The notes under the pieces were generated by a model. That model did not search any database. It saw only the letters and a list, made by a program, of their open reading frames with translations, and was not told the origin of the DNA. Source: Syncephalis plumigaleata (taxonomy: Eukaryota; Zoopagomycota; Zoopagomycetes; Zoopagales; Piptocephalidaceae). Taken from it: 64,000 bases of DNA. The stretch covers positions 744,001 through 808,000 of the forward strand of contig JAIXMF010000002.1 in assembly GCA_025201365.1 (NCBI GenBank), given 5' to 3'. Positions 11,274-22,433 of the stretch are shown here, one piece after another (the stretch's first letter is position 1; the number at the start of each line of letters is the position of its first letter). The position numbers were made by a program, and so were the translations under genes.

Positions 11274-13328
11274 TGTAAGCTGATATTGATATTGCTATGT
11301 GTGTGTGTTTGTGTGTTTGTATATAAGCGAATGATTACGGTTGCTCGTTTAAAGTGAAAGTGCGTGATGACAATATCAACAAGTAACCGTGAAGAATAAA
11401 TGCACAATAAATGAAGGTTTTTGTGTGTGTGTGTGTCGATGAAAACAAGTGTGAACCTATACAGGAGATATCACGTGTGTGTGTGTGTTTACTAGTACTA
11501 GCGAGAGTGTATATGGACGAGTTATAGTGTTGTTATATAGTAATGCGCTTGCCAGAAATGCGAGGCAATATTGTCGATGCAGATGCTAAAATGCAAATGC
11601 TAGAAATGATCACTAGATGTATGTTAAATGCAAGAGAATATTATGCTGTTAGTATATGTACACAATGAATAAATGTAAGCAGTTAAGCAAACAAGATGGA
11701 AATATGATGATGATGATGATGATGATAGTATGATCGACAATGAATAAACCTGTTTTTATGTTCCATTAGGTTCTAAAACATGAATGCAAACTATCATCGT
11801 ATTATATAGAATTTCCTATCTGATTATCATGATAATTATAAATGCTAGTGCATTCAAGTTCTAGACCCGTCTAAAACCAACGAGTCGACAAAATTGTCTA
11901 GAGATAGAGAGCGCATAATAAAACGCCGTGAAACATGGCTGATTACGCAGCAAACACGCATGTATCAAATGTGCCAAATAGATGCATATCTATCCAATCA
12001 TTATCTCCATCATCATCCATATATTGTATGCTTTTTTGCACCGCACATATATGGCATATATGCATCAAGCTCACCAACAACACCAGTATCACTTACCAAC
12101 AACAAACGAGACGTTTTAACAAAACGCTCAAACAAAATAATAGGTAGACGACACTACCGATATGATGAAGTAATAAAGAGAGAAGAGAAGAGAAGAGAAG
12201 AGAAGAGAGAGAGAGAGGAAAAACAAGCAAAGAAACGCTCACTATGTCTTTTATGTCAGAGAGTGAGTTTATTTGTTGTGCTAAAGTGCAGAGACGAAAT
12301 GATGAAGACGATAATGATGAAAAGATGAAGTATGGTTACGAGACAGAGTGAAAGAGATAATGGAGTGTGAGATATTGAGGAATAACAAGTAAGACGAGTG
12401 TGAACGGCCGAATAAATGAACTAACGGACGAACAATATGAAATGGCAGGAGAAGGAAAAGAATAGCCAACGAAGCAAGAGGTTCAACGTGCGACTGAGTG
12501 TTATTTGAACGTATGTGTGTGTGTGTGCGCATAGAGGATAGTAATTGTTCATTGGTGCAAGGATGAATAGGAGAATGTGAGTGTGAGTGTGTGAGCGGCC
12601 TTTTTTCTTCTTCTGTTGGTCGGTCTGTGGGGAAACCGGATACTGACCTGCTGCAGTTTTACTCTGACAGTTTCTGAGTGGCTCATTTCAACACAATAGC
12701 AATATGAACAAGTAGAGGTATCATCATCACTAATTCAATAGAATGGAGGCATACATAGACACGCACACTTGCATGTCGTTCATGTGCCACCATTACCACT
12801 ATCACTACCATACACGCACCCAAACGCCCTTATCTTTATTCTACAATAAACTCGGCAATGCTATGAGTTAAGCAGGGCACCTTTGATCATCTTTAATACT
12901 AAATTGGAAAGATGCGATGATCATGATGTTGCAAAGTTGTTAGTAGTTACCGGTGTTTCATGGTTATTCATTTCCATTATAAATGTAATGTACACTAGTG
13001 TATTACAATGATAGCAAAGAGAGAGAGAGAGAGAAAGCGAGATGGTAGCTATTCGATAGACTAGGGTTATACGTGTTCGTTGGCCATTCCTGAACCCATC
13101 CATACTAAATGAGGTAGGGTCCAGGTAGACTTATGCCATTGACGTGGATGGCATGGTACACGTGCCACACACACACTGTCTATCCCAAGAGGGATGGCAT
13201 CATCATCATCATTATTATCATCATCATTTGATGTGTACGGTCGGATAAAGCGGACATTTTGCTTTTTTTTTACTTTTATCGTTTCTTAGAAAGGTTTTGT
13301 ATTTGTGGTTTGTTTTACTCGTTGAGTC
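11274..13328. other. Divergent intergenic region between WHI3-like gene and ALO1
   Basis: About 2 kb with no convincing gene. It holds TG runs (11297-11320, ~11423-11434, ~11475-11488), an ATG-type triplet run (~11705-11725), an agaga-type purine run (~12177-12214) and further TG runs. Open frames inside are built from these repeats and have no recognisable protein. It should contain the promoters of both flanking genes. Confidence 0.5.
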
Positions 13329-15229
13329 ATGGCAAATAATAGCGGCAATAGTAGCAATGGCAGACTCAGAACAAGTGCCACTTATCGTAAGGGTGTACAC
13401 TTTGAGAACTGGGCCAAAACACATGGATGTCGACCTGAACTGTTCTTTGAACCAGAAACTGAAGCACAAGTAGTAGAGGTAATAATATTTTTACTTCCCT
13501 CTTTGTCTTGCTTCTGCTCCTTTATCATCTATTAACCTCGATATCATATGCCTTGAACTGATGTACATCATGGATGATATGGTGATACGACGTATACATG
13601 ATAGATTGTGAAGCAGGCACGTGCCCAAGGTAAAACTTGTCGTGCTATTGGTGCAGGTCATTCGCCTTCGGATTTGGCTTGCACCAACGAGTACATGATT
13701 GGTACGGATCGATTGAGTCGTTTCTTGACGGTAAGCAGTGAATTAGTCATCACTACCATTATGATATTAGTGATGGCGGTTATTAGCTACATCTATTGAC
13801 ATGATTGTATATGTACAGGTTGATCATGCTAGTAAACGTGTATGCGTTCAAGGTGGTATGCGTCTATTTGATTTGCACAAGCATCTGGCGAAACATCAGC
13901 TGGCTCTAAGTAATTTGGGATCCATTTCCGATCAAAGTATCGCTGGACTAATCACATCAGGCACTCATGGTACTGGTGCCAGCTACGGTATTTTATCCAC
14001 TCTGGTATGTAGGACAGGAAGGGAAAGTGGTCAGCGTACATCTATCGCATTGTATCTAATACGATTGCATTGACTCGATCGTGTAGGTTACCGAATTAAC
14101 ACTTGTCATTGCGGATGGTTCAGTGATAACATGTTCGAATGAAAGGTTGCCACGACTATTCCGAGCAGCTCAGTGTTCTCTCGGTGCTATAGGCATTATC
14201 GTTCGAGTGGAATTGCAGTGCGAGCCTGCGTTCTTCTTGCAAGCCACCGAGGAATTGTGGACCATGTCCGATTTACTCGATCGATGGACAGAAATCGTAC
14301 ATTCTGCGGAGCATGTACGTTTCTGGTGGTTTCCCCATTCCGATCATGTCGTGGTATGGCGAGCCAATCGAACAACCGTCATGGTAAGTGGCGTTAATAT
14401 GAATGGATATGGTAACTGAATTATGATGACGATGATTATTATTATGTAGAAGAGTGGACGGACACCCGCTTTGAATTGGTTCCGTGATCGATTACTCGGC
14501 TATTACACGTATGAATTTGGTCTTTATCTGTCGAGATTCACTCCAAGTCTACTAACTGCCGCCATTGAACGTTGGAAGATTGCCTGGCTACACCAGAAGC
14601 CAATTGTTACGGTGGGACCATCTCATGAAGTGTTCAACTTTGACTGTCTATTCAGTCAACGCGTTAATGAATGGGCCGTACCTAGTGTACAAGCACCCGA
14701 GGCTATACGACAACTGCGTAAGGTGATCGAACCAAAAGCATTTCCCGTTCATTTCCCGATTGAAATACGCTTTGTGGCCAAGGATGATATTTGGCTTAGT
14801 CCGGCACAAGGTCACGACGTCTGCTATATCGGTGTTATCATGTATCGGTAGGTTGCTATACCATTATTGCCATCGTAGTAGTAGTAGTAGTAGTAGTAGT
14901 TGATATTGACCATCAATAATCGCTAGTCCGTATAACAAGCCTGTGCCATATAAACGATTCTGGAATGCCTATGAGCATATCATGAAGGAGTTGGGTGGAC
15001 GACCACATTGGGCAAAGGTACGTGCTATAAACTATCGATATACACGAGTGTACTGACATTGAATGTATAGGAGCATGGTCTTGTGTATGAGGATTTGACT
15101 AAATTGTATCCTCACCTGGATGACTTTCTCGATGTGCGTCAACAAGTAGATCCAGCAGGCATGTTTCTTAATGATTACATGCGACGTCACTTGTTGCCAT
15201 CGAGTCAATTGGTACATGCTAAATTGTAG
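13329..15229 (+). CDS. ALO1: D-arabinono-1,4-lactone oxidase
   Basis: Seven exons (13329-13478, 13605-13730, 13819-14004, 14087-14383, 14450-14847, 14927-15017, 15071-15229) join cleanly to 468 residues. The FAD-binding region includes [16 protein letters not shown], whose GHS histidine is the usual site of covalent FAD attachment, and [20 protein letters not shown]. The C-terminal ALO domain includes [33 protein letters not shown] and the tail PHWAKEHGL...[16 protein letters not shown]1 oxidises D-arabinono-1,4-lactone to erythroascorbate at the mitochondrial membrane in fungi; the same fold makes vitamin C in animals (GULO). Fungal context favours the ALO assignment. No membrane segment is obvious. 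Confidence 0.92.
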
Positions 15230-15369
15230 TGCAATGATTGTTTTGATATCGTAAGATATACGTTTTATTGAATCACAATAATAGCAGCACATAATAAATG
15301 AATTTGTTTATAAGTTGTAGCCAATGTAGCAGCATTACTATTACTCGTATTTCTCTCCACAATACAGGC
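15230..15369. other. ALO1 3' flank
   Basis: Short spacer with AATAATA-rich DNA after the ALO1 stop, including a likely polyadenylation area at ~15287-15300. The 7-bp word cacaata at 15358-15364 recurs at 15915-15921, on either side of the inverted-repeat element. Confidence 0.4.
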
Positions 15370-15914
15370 TTTTTCCATCCAATTTGCGCAGTTAGCCTTC
15401 TGTTTTTACGAATAAATAATAATTAACACTTACAAGTACAAGTACCCCCGTATTTTGGGGTGTAAGATAGCGATAACTATCACGGATGAATTGTTTTTTG
15501 TTGTTTGGTTCCCTCTTGATCTTGCTCATCATTGCTTGAACGTTTAGAAGGAACGGTACTTCGTCGGAATTGTGTTGGAATACCCTTTCCATCGCGAACA
15601 CTGTGGATAATCTGAATAAAATTCAGACATGCAGCCATATCCCGATTCCATACACGATAATCAATAGCTACTTGTAAGTACATGACATGGCAATATCCAA
15701 CTATCCTTGTACACTTGTATCATCTACCTTATAGAATTGATGATGATAGTTATCGCTATCAATATAGGATCCATTACTGAATACTGAATTGTTATTATTA
15801 TCATGCTGTGTCAATTGGCATTTCTATGGTAATAATAGTGTTAACAATTGTGCTAATCTGTTTATTAATAAACTGCAAAAGTGAAAGGATAAATGCGCAA
15901 ATTGGATGGAAAAA
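15370..15914 (-). mobile_element. Relict inverted-repeat element with a Fanzor/TnpB-like remnant
   Basis: A perfect 21-bp inverted repeat bounds this 545-bp stretch (15370-15390 and 15894-15914; core tgcgcaaattggatggaaaa). The right end also occurs at window position 5-38, so the ends are dispersed in the genome. Inside, the minus strand encodes the C-terminal piece of a TnpB/Fanzor-like protein. The word cacaata flanks both sides (15358-15364 and 15915-15921), though four extra bases separate the left copy from the repeat, so a target duplication is uncertain. Fanzors are eukaryotic RNA-guided nucleases related to IS200/IS605 TnpB and are spread by DNA transposons of several kinds. The element is far too short to be complete and is read as an internally deleted, non-autonomous copy. 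Confidence 0.6.
15480..15700 (-). pseudogene. C-terminal fragment of a Fanzor/TnpB-like nuclease
   Basis: The minus-strand frame reads VAIDYRVWNRDMAACLNFIQ and on through IIHSVRDGKGIPTQFRR to a stop near 15480. W-N-R-D-x-A-A-x-L-N is the conserved RuvC-III block of TnpB/Fanzor proteins (NRDxNAAxN), and fungal Fanzor-type proteins often end with a short helix and a PxxFRR-like tail as here. Upstream, where a CxxC zinc motif would lie, only a degenerate CHV..Q remains, and no further domain is found before the element's right end. Fragment only; no start codon is meaningful. The family call rests on one motif and its setting in an inverted-repeat element. Confidence 0.55.
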
Positions 15915-16077
15915 CACAATAGTTTATCCGTCTGCATTATCATGCGGTGACATTATATCGACTCCGCTAATTTAAGGTTGCCATTTAAGTGCTGCGGATC
16001 TTCGCCTCAGAGAAAAGTGTACATGTGCTACATACTGAATATGGATAGCGCAGTTAATATACTCGACATGGTGGAGT

Positions 16078-16164
16078 TGTATCCAATCTGTTAATGGCAA
16101 GTACTGTCTTTGAAAAAACCCAGCTGTATTCAATCTATTAATGGCAAGTACTGTCTTTGAAAAA
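16078..16164. repeat. Imperfect tandem duplication upstream of F-box gene
   Basis: Two ~40-bp units (16078-16117 and 16125-16164) differ at two positions and share the block ttaatggcaagtactgtctt. They end in A-rich DNA followed by a caagaa/aacaag run up to ~16196. The pair lies 136-222 bp upstream of the F-box start codon and just before its TATA box, so it may be part of the promoter. Confidence 0.7.
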
Positions 16165-16203
16165 CAAGAACAAAAACAAGAACAAGAACAAGAACATTGC
16201 TAC

Positions 16204-16211
16204 TATAAATA
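16204..16211 (+). promoter_or_regulatory. TATA box of F-box gene 1
   Basis: TATAAATA lies 96 bp before the ATG at 16300. Similar boxes precede the other three F-box genes in this window. Confidence 0.5.
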
Positions 16212-16299
16212 TGCCGCTTGTAGGTGAATAATTGCATGTAAAAAACCAATATCGCATTCTTACTTTTCTTCACTTCCATCGTAGCATCCTCTCGCACCT

Positions 16300-17957
16300 A
16301 TGGTTTCTATCGACAGCAACACTAACTTTGGCTGGTTGTGCAGACTATCCAAGCTATTCGTGGCACTTCCAGCTCATGACCGCAATTACACGCTCAGTCT
16401 ACTTAGTCACACCGACTTGGTACAACTGAGTGTTTGCTGCCGCTTATTGAGAAATGTAATACGCAACGACATCGTATTGTGGAGAGAAGTATACAGGCGT
16501 AAATTCTTATCCGATGCCTATTACAAAAAAGAATGGGAATTCGTGTTGTGGTGCATTCGTACCACCGCGGATAACAGCAATAAATCACAACGAAGAATGG
16601 CGATGTTAAAGGGTATCGACTGGTATGATATTTATCGTCGACGGGTAGCCACCGAGAATAGCTGGCGATTCGGCAATGCCACGATTACCCATATTGATCT
16701 GGAGTTACGCGCGTGTCTACGTGATATGGAACGACTTCGACATGTCTATGTGCACTCCACTTCAGCTACTGGTGTTTTATTAAAAGAGAAATACTACGAT
16801 AATAGTGACAATGAACTCGTGGCCTACTACAATCTGGAATACCTGGCCCACCTAGATCTCGAGCAATTCAATGGAAAGACGGATGGTCGTTCCTTATCCG
16901 TTGCATCGAATGCCATTCTACAAAGGAGAGGCAGCAATGCTAGCGTGGACTATTCGCATCCAGTCCTCGGCGATCATTATATCGTGGCAAGACAAACTAA
17001 AGGCACGAAGCATCAACAACCAAGCATGGCGGTGTTCTCTCATGGACACGATGCCAAACTTGGTATAATCGATGTTTCCCATGAGAGTCGGATCGTCGAA
17101 GTTAGCGGGAAATGGGCACTACTAGTCGAGTGCTCGCAAGAGTTGAGCCATCAAAATGAATACGTTTACGGTAAGCAATAATGATGAAGCGTATCGTCAT
17201 ATGTTACTAATATTAAATGACTGTTACAGCAAATATCACTGTGGTTGACATGGATCATGGTGTCAAGTATCCATCTGTCGTGGATGGTACTTGGAATGCC
17301 GTTTGTTTCCACGAGACGAATGACGCGACAGCAACCGTGTATACGTCGAGACTCGTCAAAAACACAATGGGCAATCGATTGGAGTGGGCGCTATATCGGT
17401 TCTCTAGCAAGTGTTCGATGAAACGAATTCAATCCGGTTGGTTTTCATTGCCCGAATTCTTTCTTCCAAATATCAAGGAAGTTTACCCGTTGCACCAGTC
17501 TCAAGTCGTAGTTGAGCTCTTTCATCTACGTGGCATTGAATACATCATTCATAGCGTGGCATCATCGGGCCAAGGCAATATGCCGAAGAATACATTTAGA
17601 ATATACGATAAAGGTATACCATTGCCATTATTACAAGAGGGTTTACGGTGTCCGGCATCATCTACCGCCAACATTTATTGCGATCATCCAGTCGATGACA
17701 GTCAGTTCCTCCGAATTCCTGGCGTATTCTCCTATCGTCATATTATTGGAAATTTGTATTGTATTAGAACATGCCAAGACACCGGTCTAGTAATTCATTT
17801 AGTGGATATTACCACAAAGGACATCATCCGTACCATTAGTAATCCGGATGAGTTAAATCTATGGAGACAATGCTTGATGACCGGTCCTATCACTCAGCAT
17901 AAGATGACCGGAACAGATAATGCAATGCTAATTATGCAAAGTCATGGAGCATTGTAA
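16300..17957 (+). CDS. F-box protein, family member 1
   Basis: Two exons (16300-17170, 17230-17957) encode 532 residues. An F-box-like motif sits near residues 20-70 (HDRNYTLSLLSHTDLVQLSV, then CCRLLRNVIRNDIVLWREVY). A short WYDIYRRRVATENSWRFG block follows at ~108-126. It recurs in shape in the other three F-box proteins (W-x(n)-R-x(3)-E-x-W-R). The remaining ~400 residues look like irregular beta-strand repeats, as in a degenerate propeller, without clear WD or Kelch signatures. F-box proteins recruit substrates to SCF ubiquitin ligases through Skp1; the substrate is unknown. The start was chosen as the first ATG of the frame after the TATA box. Confidence 0.7.
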
Positions 17958-17997
17958 TTGAAATAGATAGATAAATAGATAGATAATCATTTCATTA

Positions 17998-18059
<62 letters not shown>
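17998..18059. repeat. (GTTA)n microsatellite
   Basis: About 15 perfect copies of the tetramer lie 40 bp after the stop codon of F-box gene 1. The rest of the spacer to 18615 is A+T-rich DNA in which I see no gene. Confidence 0.95.
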
Positions 18060-18060
<1 letters not shown>

Positions 18061-18615
18061 TATGTTTTAAGCATCTAGAATTAGTGATACGTATAGTAGT
18101 GCATTTTAGTAATTTTACAATAAAAAAGTTATATGATAATTCATTTTGGCTACCGATTAACGTGTCCTTATTTGACAAGCACTCGTATTATAATACTCTC
18201 TATATCGATTGTAAGAACTATTAAACAATAAGATGAAATAGACGTATTATCAAATTAACGACTAGAATACAATTAACAGATATGCATATCTGACTAGTCG
18301 ATCCGTAACTCTACTTGTTGTATTCATTTAGCTTATCAAGTTCGTCAAGTTAATATACTAGTAATCACCGTGTTATATAAAGCAACAAATAAACGATGGA
18401 TTTATTCGTAGTTAGTCAAGGGAACAATGTAACGTCGCAATCTGCTCAGGATCATAATGTGTTATTGCTAGTGACTTGAATATTATGGCACGACTTACCT
18501 TAAGCATTGCGCAATAGATGATATAACCCATGGTATTCGCCACAATTTAATGATGCTCAACATTCTTATGATGCTCTATTGACATAGAAATACGCAAGTA
18601 GCAAATAAGCATTGG

Positions 18616-19005
18616 TTAACAGGGATGATCAGCATTATGATGCGACTTATGCGACAACTTACTCAAGTGAGTCTGATAGCTGATAAAGTAGTTGATACCG
18701 AATACCGCCACGATAATGTGCACCAATGGCTTAAGCGACATACCCTTTGGGCTGAAATGCTTACGCTTGTAGCGGGCAATCAAGCCACCGCCCTGTTCTT
18801 CAGGGGCAGCTGGGCCTTTAGGAATGCGAGCGTAGAAACGGTTCAATTCCGCCATATTTGCTGGAGAAATGGCGTGGGCTTCGCTGGCAGCCGCGGCACG
18901 AACTGAATCGACAGCATTACGACTGGCTAGATTAGGTGGCAAGAGTTGGCTGGTGGACAAACCACGACGGATCACGCCGGCAAACTTCATAGATGGCCGC
19001 AACAT
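18616..19005 (-). CDS. ATP17: Mitochondrial ATP synthase subunit f
   Basis: An intronless 129-residue protein. A basic N-terminus (MLRPSMKFAGVIRRGLSTSQ) fits a mitochondrial targeting signal. The mature core contains MAELNRFYARIPKGPA, GLIARYKRKHFSPKGMS and LKPLVHIIVAVFGINYFISY, the last being the single membrane segment. Basic-loop-then-helix order matches fungal Atp17/subunit f of the F1Fo peripheral membrane part. The His-rich end is matrix- or intermembrane-exposed. Subunit f supports Fo assembly and dimerisation. The gene lies between F-box genes 1 and 2. Confidence 0.9.
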   Translation of the reverse strand: MLRPSMKFAGVIRRGLSTSQLLPPNLASRNAVDSVRAAAASEAHAISPANMAELNRFYARIPKGPAAPEEQGGGLIARYKRKHFSPKGMSLKPLVHIIVAVFGINYFISYQTHLSKLSHKSHHNADHPC

Positions 19006-19381
19006 AGTGGGAAGGCAAAAGAACTAGAGAGTAAAGAGAGGAGAAAGAGATTGAGACGCGCACACCACATTTACTCCTCTTCTCTCATTCATCCAATCAT
19101 CCAATCATCCATTCATCATACTAGCATTTGCAGTGTGTTGTATGTCGGATAAACACGGAATTTTAATGATGGCCATTGACTTTTAAAAATGATAGTTTAT
19201 TCCGTATTGTTATAAACTAACAAATTTGCCTATATGTCCATGTTAATCAGCCTGCATTAATCTCTGGTGTTATCATGTAAATACAGGATATAGACCATTG
19301 TACTATTTGCAACTTAATAATAGACTGGTAAGCACAATGTTTTGTTGTATTAGAATGATAAATGGTCGAACAAAATAGCTA
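19006..19381. other. Spacer between ATP17 and F-box gene 2
   Basis: About 375 bp, with an aatc/atcc repeat cluster at ~19088-19115. It should hold the ATP17 promoter and the F-box gene 2 terminator. No gene seen. Confidence 0.4.
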
Positions 19382-20953
19382 CTAGTTCCGATGCATATTC
19401 CAGATAAGCAGCCTTCTACCATCGCTGGATAATTTAACAATTGCCGCGTGATTAACAACCGTCGCGCCTTTTCTTTCATCTGTAGGAATCCATCCAATTT
19501 GAGGTTGAGCATCCATACTCATCGTGAAGAAACCGCCACCTGGATGCTGAGCAACCCAATAATTGTCAAGGACGAATCCCAAGTGAATCAGACTATTAGC
19601 GACGGTCGTCTCGAAGACCGTTTGCTTCGAGGTCAAATTCACTAATTTTAGATTTGATCCATTAAGAATGATGATCTGCTTCTTACAAAATGATACATTA
19701 GGCGTATCTCCTATAAATTTACCAGAATAATAGATGCTGGAAGTGTTGATATTGTGAATGAAAAATATATTTTCAACTTTAACTGATGTAACAGAGTTAT
19801 TCCTACGATTGCCATCGAATACAGAAGATGACTGACGCTGTTGACATAATTCACGCCATGTTTGTGCATCGGATGTTTGCTTTTTGACATTCTTCTGCGG
19901 TGCTTGCCATACCATAGCAATATCCGAGGTGAGCAATCTGGAGTGACGTTCGCCTTGTTTATCAACACGAAGTGGTAGGGAGATATAACCACGTACAGAC
20001 GAGGAGCGAACATCAATTAGACTAGCGCGTAATATGTCCCACGAGTAGAGTGTGGAATCACTTTGGGAATGCTGATGGAGACAGCCGGTATAAATGGTGC
20101 ATTGGCGTTTATTAGTCTCTACTATTGTATAAGTATTCCAGGAAGGAGCTGTCTTGACTGGAATAGGTGTAGAATGCGCTAGATTGACGATATAGGCCGA
20201 GTGAGTGCGGTGAATCGGTGGAGGTGCCTGCAACAAAAGCCAGTCGCCATGCAAGCTATTCAGCTGAACTGTCATATCGAGATGATTGATCGTATAGGGC
20301 GCTTGCTGTTCCGATGTCAGTTCATCCACCTTCCAATAGAATATATTTTGATGCTTCTCTCCAAATTTCGCATTCTTGAATAGCATTGATATGACAATAA
20401 ATCGATCATTCGACAATCCAGTGATTAATTCTATTTCATCATAAAAAGTGTAGAATACAGGATAGCCCAAAGAGAATGATCGATGTTCTGATCCATGCGA
20501 CAAGTAATGGAAATACTTGTTGGCAATGACAACTAGGGTGCCCCATATGTTGTGAGAGATAATCTGTGGACTAGGTCTATCTGATCCGAAATAATAAACG
20601 CTTGGAATGCTGAATAGTTTCGGAGAATATTTGCCTCTTCGCCAGTTCTTCTCCAAGCATAAACGACCGATACAATGTCGAATCCAACGATAGTTGCTGT
20701 GATGCTTGTTTGCCAACGAATCCGATGTCGCTAACACCTGATCATGCCATTTTATCCACGTTTTAGTGTCAATACTCTTACCATAACGTCGTCTAAACCA
20801 GCTTTCCCATGTGCTGTCATCTTTATCGGCCGCATCAAATATGTGGTAGCAAGTACTAAGGAAGATCAACAATGAATCATCGTCCAGAAAGGCAAACACT
20901 CGCCATAAGACGATAATCGGCAATTTACAAATATGCAACGATTGACAAACCAT
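19382..20953 (-). CDS. F-box protein, family member 2
   Basis: An intronless 523-residue protein starting MVCQSLHICKLPIIVLWRVF. The F-box is at ~10-60 (VLWRVFAFLDDDSLLIFLST, then CYHIFDAADKDDSTWESWF). The block RLCLEKNWRRGKYSPKLF at ~110 is the counterpart of the ENSWRFG block of member 1. The rest is a beta-rich domain of ~400 residues without known repeats; it ends SSDGRRLLIWNMHRN, which resembles the last strand of a propeller blade. Member 2 has no intron while member 1 has one. Paralogy is inferred from layout and the shared block, not from overall identity. Confidence 0.7.
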   Translation of the reverse strand: MVCQSLHICKLPIIVLWRVFAFLDDDSLLIFLSTCYHIFDAADKDDSTWESWFRRRYGKSIDTKTWIKWHDQVLATSDSLANKHHSNYRWIRHCIGRLCLEKNWRRGKYSPKLFSIPSVYYFGSDRPSPQIISHNIWGTLVVIANKYFHYLSHGSEHRSFSLGYPVFYTFYDEIELITGLSNDRFIVISMLFKNAKFGEKHQNIFYWKVDELTSEQQAPYTINHLDMTVQLNSLHGDWLLLQAPPPIHRTHSAYIVNLAHSTPIPVKTAPSWNTYTIVETNKRQCTIYTGCLHQHSQSDSTLYSWDILRASLIDVRSSSVRGYISLPLRVDKQGERHSRLLTSDIAMVWQAPQKNVKKQTSDAQTWRELCQQRQSSSVFDGNRRNNSVTSVKVENIFFIHNINTSSIYYSGKFIGDTPNVSFCKKQIIILNGSNLKLVNLTSKQTVFETTVANSLIHLGFVLDNYWVAQHPGGGFFTMSMDAQPQIGWIPTDERKGATVVNHAAIVKLSSDGRRLLIWNMHRN

Positions 20954-21065
20954 GCTATACAAACTAATATGAAGACGATAACAAATAAAATAATAAAGCT
21001 TTGAATGTTTGCCAAAATGTTATTGATGATTGAGTTTTCCATTGATTGATGACGCAATTGTCACG

Positions 21066-21071
21066 TTTATA
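21066..21071 (-). promoter_or_regulatory. TATA box of F-box gene 2
   Basis: TATAAA on the minus strand, about 115 bp before the ATG at 20953. Confidence 0.45.
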
Positions 21072-22099
21072 ATGATCCAATCCCATTCAATGTTACACAA
21101 TAATATCACCTATCACAAATTACTCATGCTTATGGATGAGCATTGTGGATTAACCAAATGACAATCCAATATTACTTTCCTTGAATGATTTTACATATCC
21201 ATCTACATGTATCAAGAAATAACAGAATAGCAATGACTATCATCATGCTTACTTATTGCGTGTACAGCACAATAGTAATGATATTGATGTGCAAACATAA
21301 GGGTCATTTAGTACACGTCAACATAGGGAGACATGTCATCCGGATGATATTCGATTGATTATAAGCAAAGGCGGCAATGCAGCTACATACCTCATGGTCT
21401 AGACAATCTATATCACCAATACTGTATCATTCTGCTTGATTGGATTGCGTTCGACAATTGACAAAAACAATCTAAGCACGTATTCATCCGTCTAATTGGT
21501 ACTCATCTGCTCAATGTACTATCCCGATGCTACTTTCCATTATTTCGTTGATATAGTCCCACATGCATGATTTGAAACTTGAAAATAACGAATAGGCATT
21601 TCTCTATTTGTGTACACAATCCAGTACAACGGTCCTGTTGTGCAGAAATCAATAATCGATTGCACTATTTCCTCGTGGCAGAGCATACTGCATGAATATT
21701 ACTGGCTAGCTCTAATTATAGCTAACAGCGCAAACGTGCGCTAAAGGACTTGAATTGTTGATACTGGTATTGCTTGACCTTACGCCTCTGAACTATACGT
21801 TAATTAACAGGAACAGGCTGACCTATGTTTATTCGGACAGTCATATACTAGTTGTAGTAGATGCTTGATAGTTCGAGCGTGTTGATATTCATCATTGACA
21901 AAATGCAAACCAGCTGAAGTAGTCTAGGCCTATTATTCGAGAGGTGAAAGTATCGCTGAACATTCGCGTCCATGGATCTGTATGGAACGATATCTGAATG
22001 ATGTTCGCCAAACTACGAATGAGCACGTTTGTAGAAGTAGCCTGTCTTGTCTACGACAATACTATACAATTCTATAAGGTATCTCGCCATTACTTTAGC
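21072..22099. other. Intergenic, no gene seen
   Basis: About 1 kb without open frames of note or simple repeats. It separates divergent genes (F-box gene 2 and the small secreted peptide gene). Confidence 0.5.
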
Positions 22100-22107
22100 T
22101 ATAAATA
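22100..22107 (+). promoter_or_regulatory. TATA box of small secreted peptide gene
   Basis: TATAAATA lies 133 bp before the ATG at 22233; the CT-rich leader between them fits a strong promoter. Confidence 0.55.
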
Positions 22108-22232
22108 AGGCGCTCTTGATACCTCTCACTTGGTACATTCATCCGCATTCACTTATTCTATTCTGATCTAGCTACACTATACACGCTTATTCTAGTCTAC
22201 TCATCTAACTATTCAATTGAGCCAACATTAAC

Positions 22233-22433
22233 ATGAAGCTCTCTGCCGTTCTCGCTATTGCCATGGTCACTGTTGTTGCTGTCGCCAGCCTTACCACCGT
22301 TGCAGCCGGTCCCGTCCTTGAACGTCGTATTAACTTTAATAAAATTCAACGGGAGATTAAGGAAAGACTTGAGCGAGAGAAACGAGAGCACAATAGACCT
22401 ACTTTCGTTAGACTTGTTCCTAAAAAACCTTAA
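22233..22433 (+). CDS. Small secreted peptide (66 aa)
   Basis: The protein begins with a textbook signal peptide (MKLSAVLAIAMVTVVAVASL, then TTVAAG). Cleavage is likely after AAG near residue 26. The mature ~40-residue part is highly charged with the pattern of one amphipathic helix (FNKIQREIKERLEREKRE) and ends in a basic RLVPKKP tail. LERR near the new N-terminus could be a second, kexin-type cut. It has no cysteine, so it is not a classic disulfide-rich effector. A TATA box and CT-rich leader suggest real expression. Function unknown; no family recognised. Confidence 0.6.
   Translation: MKLSAVLAIAMVTVVAVASLTTVAAGPVLERRINFNKIQREIKERLEREKREHNRPTFVRLVPKKP

Noticed and set aside
11894-12328. 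Plus-strand 144-residue open frame
   Set aside because: Half of it is a KRREEKRE run made by an agaga repeat; no motif, no splice or start context.
19481-19505. ccatccaatttg as a third copy of the 15.4 kb element end
   Set aside because: Only 12 bp match and it encodes part of F-box protein 2; chance similarity.
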